NCBI GenBank assembly: GCA_015655975.1
Contig: DVEP01000017.1
Span: 1-55,681, forward strand
Direction: 5' to 3'
Source of the DNA: Eubacterium sp.
Lineage (GTDB): Bacteria; Bacillota; Clostridia; Oscillospirales; Acutalibacteraceae
Length of the DNA: 55,681 bases
In this document: piece after piece, positions 52,677-55,681 of the stretch
Position numbering within the stretch: the stretch's first letter is position 1
Layout: each line of letters starts with the position of its first letter
Notes under the pieces: model-generated
Database searches by the model: none
What the model saw: the letters and a program-made list of their open reading frames with translations, nothing else
What the model was told of the DNA's origin: nothing
Translations under genes and position numbers: made by a program

Positions 52677-53519
52677 ATGATTAGAAGTGCGTTGTCTTGT
52701 CAATCTTCGTTTAGGTCGATTTGGGAAGTTTTGAAATATAAATTGACATACAATCGTTTACACCCGATAGAATTAAAAACATTCGGTACTTGTGTTTTTT
52801 GCGGTGCTCAGGGCGAGGGTAAAACCTTGTCGGCTGTGCAATATGTGTTACGGCTTTTAGAAATGTACCCGCGTTGTATTCTTGTAACAAATATAGCAAT
52901 TAAGAGCCGTCCGTATAATGCTACTGTTGAGTATAACGAAGACGGAACTGCATACATAAGACACAAAAGCGGTCGTTTGATAAATGAAAGTACAATAATG
53001 CTTGATAGTCTTTATCAAGACTTTGAGCCTATTACAATTGAATATCAAGGACTTGATATGCTTAAAAGCGTTAATAACGGTAAATGCGGTGTTGTGTTTC
53101 TAATAGATGAAATACACCTTGAATTAAATAGCCTTGAAAGTAAAAATATCGATATTGAAGTTATGGTTGAAATATCTCAACAGAGAAAACAGAAAAAACA
53201 TATAGTCGGTACTTCTCAAGTTTTTATGAGAATGGCTAAACCTTTAAGAGAACAGATACACGATATTATCATTTGTAAAAATTATTTTCAGTGTTTACAA
53301 CTCAATAAGTGGATAGTAGGGGAGACCGCAGAAGAAAAAAACGGTAAACTTATCGCAGACATTAAAGGTCGCTTTTTGTGGTTTCACAAACTCGACTACT
53401 ATAGAGAGTACAACACATACGCAAAAATGCGCCGATATAATAAAGAATGGCAAGGTAGGAAGCGTGTTGATAATATTTACAATACAGAAAGTGAGGTTAA
53501 AGTATGCAACAAGAAATAG
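52677..53519 (+). CDS. Zot/pI-type morphogenesis ATPase
   Basis: A 280-residue P-loop ATPase of the zonular occludens toxin/gpI family that drives extrusion of filamentous phages. Walker A GAQGEGKT is at residues 43-50 and Walker B VVFLIDEIH at 139-147; SQQRKQKKHIVGTSQVF follows as the sensor-like strand. Unlike gpI of Ff phages (348 residues) it has no C-terminal TM or periplasmic domain, which fits a host without outer membrane. The next small TM gene overlaps it by 16 nt and may supply a membrane anchor. Confidence 0.88.
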   Translation: MIRSALSCQSSFRSIWEVLKYKLTYNRLHPIELKTFGTCVFCGAQGEGKTLSAVQYVLRLLEMYPRCILVTNIAIKSRPYNATVEYNEDGTAYIRHKSGRLINESTIMLDSLYQDFEPITIEYQGLDMLKSVNNGKCGVVFLIDEIHLELNSLESKNIDIEVMVEISQQRKQKKHIVGTSQVFMRMAKPLREQIHDIIICKNYFQCLQLNKWIVGETAEEKNGKLIADIKGRFLWFHKLDYYREYNTYAKMRRYNKEWQGRKRVDNIYNTESEVKVCNKK

Positions 53520-53638
53520 TTGAACAGATTGTCTATATTTTGGGGAAATCTTTTGAATACAGCGTTTACATAGCGATTATTTTAGTACCTTTAAAAATGC
53601 TTGTTAAAGGCTTTACAGGAAAGGAGCGTTTTCTGTGA
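53504..53638 (+). CDS. Small single-TM protein (minor coat or ATPase partner)
   Basis: A 44-residue protein starting inside the end of the ATPase gene and ending inside the next start. One TM segment (about residues 20-35, YSVYIAIILVPLKML) is flanked by acidic and basic residues and ends in KGFTGKERFL. Such tiny membrane proteins correspond by size to pVII/pIX (about 33 residues) of Ff phages or to the missing TM portion of pI. No sequence homology is visible. Confidence 0.7.
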   Translation: MQQEIVEQIVYILGKSFEYSVYIAIILVPLKMLVKGFTGKERFL

Positions 53639-54096
53639 TTTCACAACAGATTATTGATTTAGCAAAAAATATTGTAAATGAGGGTAACGGCTATGATTAC
53701 TATGTGCTTTATTCTAATTCTAATGTTGGCAACGATTATTGGTACGACGAACCGTCTGCTTATTTGGTGGTATCAGATAAGCCGATAGTCGCAAACAGTC
53801 GCTATTCCTACTCTGTAAGCGGTAATTCGGCTACATACAGCATTATTACTAATAACGCAAGTGATAGGTATAAAAGCGAGCGTATAAGCGTTACAACGGC
53901 TTCATATTCAAAAACTGTTGATATAAATAAATATGAGTTCGTATATACAAATGCTGAATTTGAAGGTGCAACGCTTCAACCTGATTTTAACGCTACTCGC
54001 AGTGTTACATCTCCGCAATTTCAAGGCTTTAGCCTTATAATCGGCGGTGCGCTCTTGCTTGCCCTTATAACAAGAATGTTCAAGTGGGGTAGGTAG
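53635..54096 (+). CDS. C-terminally anchored minor virion protein (putative)
   Basis: A 153-residue protein starting at GTG 53635 (AAGGAG 8 nt upstream) within a GTGA overlap. It is rich in Tyr, Ser and Asn, with beta-like stretches (YYVLYSNSN, SAYLVVSDK, RYSYSVSGN), and ends with a TM segment (FQGFSLIIGGALLLALITRMF) and a basic tail KWGR. No signal peptide is evident. Size and C-terminal anchor suggest a minor coat or adsorption protein; it has no recognised family. Confidence 0.75.
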   Translation: MISQQIIDLAKNIVNEGNGYDYYVLYSNSNVGNDYWYDEPSAYLVVSDKPIVANSRYSYSVSGNSATYSIITNNASDRYKSERISVTTASYSKTVDINKYEFVYTNAEFEGATLQPDFNATRSVTSPQFQGFSLIIGGALLLALITRMFKWGR

Positions 54097-54097
54097 T

Positions 54098-55303
54098 ATG
54101 TCAAAAAAACGCTTTACGGCTTTTGTGGTCGCTCTGTGTCTGTTTATTTCAATTCCGTTTACTGCATTTGCAAAAACTGTTGAATATGAAAGCGGTAAAA
54201 TTCAATTTGTCGCATATTCTTCAAGTTCAACCGAAAGTCAAAACGGTACTATACCTTTTCATTTCATTGCTAATGATATGAAACAGACTTCAATGCAATA
54301 TTGCGACTTAATTTTTACAGAAGAATTTAACCTACAAAAAAATGAAAAATTGACTTTCAATATTACACTTGGTGCAAAAAGATATAAGCAGATGTACGCA
54401 ACCGCTTTTATTTTTGCAGATAACGGCGAATTTAGGTATTCTCTTGAATACTCTTATGCTGATAGTCAAACGCTTACAGGCTCTTTTATGGCTGATAAAG
54501 ACTATAATTGCTGTCGTGTTACAATTCGTTGTAGTTCGTTTTCTTATGGCAATTACGAAGACGCTCAAAAACTCAACGCATATATGGAAATATTGGGTGC
54601 GTCCTATTCGATAGATAGTGAAGAAAGCGGTTTTTTTGAAAATGTCGGTAAATGGTTTTCTGAATTATTTGAAAAAATCAAAGATTTAGGTACTGACATT
54701 TCAAACGGTTTTTCATCTGTTGTAAATAGTATAACCGAATGGTTTAATGACCTTATAGACAATTTAAAACAATGGTTTGATGATATAGGTCAATGGTTTA
54801 GTGATTTGGGTGCAAAACTTCAAGGTTGGTTTGATGATGTCGGTCAATGGTTTAGAGATTTAGGCGACAAATTCCAAAAATGGATAGACGACTTTAAACT
54901 TGATTTTACTGATTGGTGGAACTCTATTGTAGAATGGTTTAAAAATCTTTTCATACCTGAAGATGGCTATTTTGAAAATTTCGTTAATAATTTCGGTAAC
55001 TGGTTTACCGAGCATTTTGGAGCACTTTATCAAACGGTAGAAATTTTCACAAATATTATTCAAAAGATTTTCAGCGGTTTCGGTACTTCTGTTGATTACA
55101 TAGAATATCCTACTATAACCGTTCCCGTTGTTGATATTACAATTTTAAACGGCGGTCGTTTTTATTGGTCAACAATTTTAGAAAATCAATTTTTTGCAAC
55201 TGTTTTTAGACTTTTTCAGTCTTGTTGTACTGCTCTTATCATTTTCGCTTTAATCAATTTTGCGAGAAAAACTTTAAATCAAATATTGGGGGTTAATGAC
55301 TGA
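54098..55303 (+). CDS. Secreted pIII-like tip protein with Trp-rich amphipathic repeats
   Basis: A 401-residue protein with a signal peptide (cut after TAFA, residue 26), a beta-rich N-terminal domain to about residue 160, then roughly 100 residues of about 11-residue amphipathic repeats (WFxDLxxxLxxW; e.g. QWFDDIGQWFSDLG, GWFDDVGQWFRDLG) likely to form a long helix or coiled structure, then a C-terminal TM segment (CTALIIFALINFA) and a basic tail. The order of signal, domain, linker and anchor equals that of pIII, the adsorption and release protein. It is the best candidate for host recognition. Confidence 0.72.
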   Translation: MSKKRFTAFVVALCLFISIPFTAFAKTVEYESGKIQFVAYSSSSTESQNGTIPFHFIANDMKQTSMQYCDLIFTEEFNLQKNEKLTFNITLGAKRYKQMYATAFIFADNGEFRYSLEYSYADSQTLTGSFMADKDYNCCRVTIRCSSFSYGNYEDAQKLNAYMEILGASYSIDSEESGFFENVGKWFSELFEKIKDLGTDISNGFSSVVNSITEWFNDLIDNLKQWFDDIGQWFSDLGAKLQGWFDDVGQWFRDLGDKFQKWIDDFKLDFTDWWNSIVEWFKNLFIPEDGYFENFVNNFGNWFTEHFGALYQTVEIFTNIIQKIFSGFGTSVDYIEYPTITVPVVDITILNGGRFYWSTILENQFFATVFRLFQSCCTALIIFALINFARKTLNQILGVND

Positions 55304-55578
55304 TGTTAATTCAATGGTTTTGTGATTTGCTTTTTCGTATTTGGGACGGTCTTTTTTCTTGGGTCAATATACCTAAATTTGATGATGCCTTGATTAATGA
55401 TATTAATTTGTACATTGACACAATTCTTGTTAATGGTCGTGGTCTTGTTTCTTTCTTCGTACCTACTAAAATCTTCGATACTCTTTTAATAATTCTTTTA
55501 GGGATAATATCAATCAAATATACATACTTTGTGGTACTTTGGATAATTAAAAAAATACCTGTTGCAGGTATGCAGTAA
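55303..55578 (+). CDS. pVI-like small membrane protein
   Basis: A 91-residue protein coupled to the previous gene by TGATG. The N-terminus is amphipathic and aromatic (MLIQWFCDLLFRIWDGLF), the C-terminal third is a TM segment (TLLIILLGIISI and YTYFVVLWIIKKIP). In Ff phages gene VI (112 residues, hydrophobic) follows gene III, and its product stays with pIII at the virion tip. Size and place match; sequence homology is not visible. Confidence 0.7.
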   Translation: MLIQWFCDLLFRIWDGLFSWVNIPKFDDALINDINLYIDTILVNGRGLVSFFVPTKIFDTLLIILLGIISIKYTYFVVLWIIKKIPVAGMQ

Positions 55579-55637
55579 ATATATATAAGCGACGGCTGGG
55601 GTCCCCACGATAGTGGGGTGCCGTGCTTATATATATA
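55579..55637. other. Long imperfect hairpin, possible packaging signal or origin
   Basis: A 12-13-bp AT stem (TATATATAAGC with GCTTATATATA) is topped, after small bulges, by CGGC/GCCG and then CCCCAC-GATA-GTGGGG. There is no T-tract afterwards. Alternative pairing TGGGGTCCCCA is possible inside. It follows the last structural gene, where filamentous phages carry packaging and replication hairpins. Confidence 0.75.
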
Positions 55638-55681
55638 TTATCTTGTTTAATATTACTATAAGTCCCTAAAAGGAGCATAGA
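55638..55681 (+). promoter_or_regulatory. Ribosome site of a gene beyond the window
   Basis: AAAAGGAG at 55668-55675 is followed by CATAGA at the window edge, so the next phage gene should start within a few bases outside. A replication initiator is expected. Confidence 0.5.

Larger units (their letters stand above)
51553..55681. mobile_element. Inovirus-like filamentous prophage (partial)
   Basis: A compact run of small genes with the order repressor, switch region, small membrane peptide, ssDNA-binding-like protein, major coat protein, terminator, Zot/pI ATPase, three to four membrane or secreted small proteins and a long hairpin. The major coat and Zot-like ATPase together are diagnostic for inoviruses. 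The element runs beyond the right edge, where a replication initiator and possibly an integrase would be expected. Left border uncertain within 51.1-51.55 kb. Confidence 0.85.

Noticed and set aside
54098..55303. Tail tape-measure or apolipoprotein-like protein for the amphipathic repeat gene
   Set aside because: The signal peptide, C-terminal TM anchor and neighbours fit a filamentous-phage tip protein better than a tailed-phage component; no tail genes are present.
55640..55667. Possible dif/XerCD site near the right edge (TTTAATATTACTATAAG)
   Set aside because: Only loosely similar to Firmicute dif sites; both half-sites could not be matched and no second copy was found at the left border.

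Overview
The window looks like chromosomal DNA of a low-GC, endospore-forming member of the class Clostridia, probably from an anaerobic gut-type lineage. Evidence for this is the AddAB recombinase pair, the dgt-dnaG-rpoD operon, a SCIFF six-cysteine peptide with its radical SAM maturase (a near-universal clostridial RiPP), a promoter matching the mother-cell sigma-K consensus, AT-rich sequence, AGGAGG-type ribosome sites and frequent GTG/TTG starts. No species can be named from the sequence alone.

Region 1 (1-29.1 kb) is core genome read almost entirely on the + strand in tightly packed, often overlapping operons. The first operon runs from ligA through a two-TM protein, murD, two M42 aminopeptidases, a GNAT protein, a methionine gamma-lyase-like PLP enzyme and a DUF2461 protein to addB-addA. 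Next come rpmE and an IMPACT/YigZ protein, a minus-strand metallophosphoesterase, then dgt-dnaG-rpoD, a DUF896 protein, a thymidylate kinase-like protein, a DJ-1 protein, 5-formyl-THF cyclo-ligase, mltG and a U32 peptidase, followed by a lipoprotein-like penicillin-binding protein and a WYL regulator.

Region 2 (29.1-35.5 kb) is mostly minus strand. It holds the SCIFF maturase and precursor, with a terminator-like hairpin between them, an Orn/Lys/Arg decarboxylase-family enzyme, a membrane protein, two paralogous cysteine-rich small proteins behind a sigma-K-type promoter (probable spore-surface proteins), and a Mbeg1-like hydrolase lying between two tRNA-Leu genes.

Region 3 (35.5-46.1 kb) starts at the 3' end of tRNA-Leu(CAA) and is bracketed by two near-identical 53/54-nt direct repeats, each preceded by tandem 11-bp TTTACACCAAA-type units. 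It carries a secreted 2203-residue RHS/YD-repeat polymorphic toxin with a PD-(D/E)xK-like C-terminal nuclease, a probable immunity gene, two copies of an Imm26-like gene (one with ATA in place of the start codon), and a displaced orphan toxin tip with a GIY-YIG nuclease fold broken by two homopolymer frameshifts. A lipoprotein gene closes the region.

Region 4 (46.2-51.3 kb) has a cupin gene followed by a decaying glycan-use locus: a GH18 lipoprotein pseudogene, a GH36 alpha-galactosidase pseudogene, an apparently intact GH43-like enzyme and an AraC-type regulator relic.

Region 5 (51.5 kb to the right edge) is the most striking part: a filamentous-phage (inovirus-like) prophage of a Gram-positive host, cut by the window edge. 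It has a Cro/CI-type repressor with phage-switch-like operators, a consensus promoter, a small membrane peptide, a probable ssDNA-binding protein, a classic major coat protein followed by a terminator, a Zot/pI-type ATPase without membrane segment, small coat-like membrane proteins, a secreted adhesin-like protein with a tryptophan-rich amphipathic repeat and C-terminal anchor, and a long GC-capped hairpin. No replication initiator, integrase or secretin is visible in the part shown.
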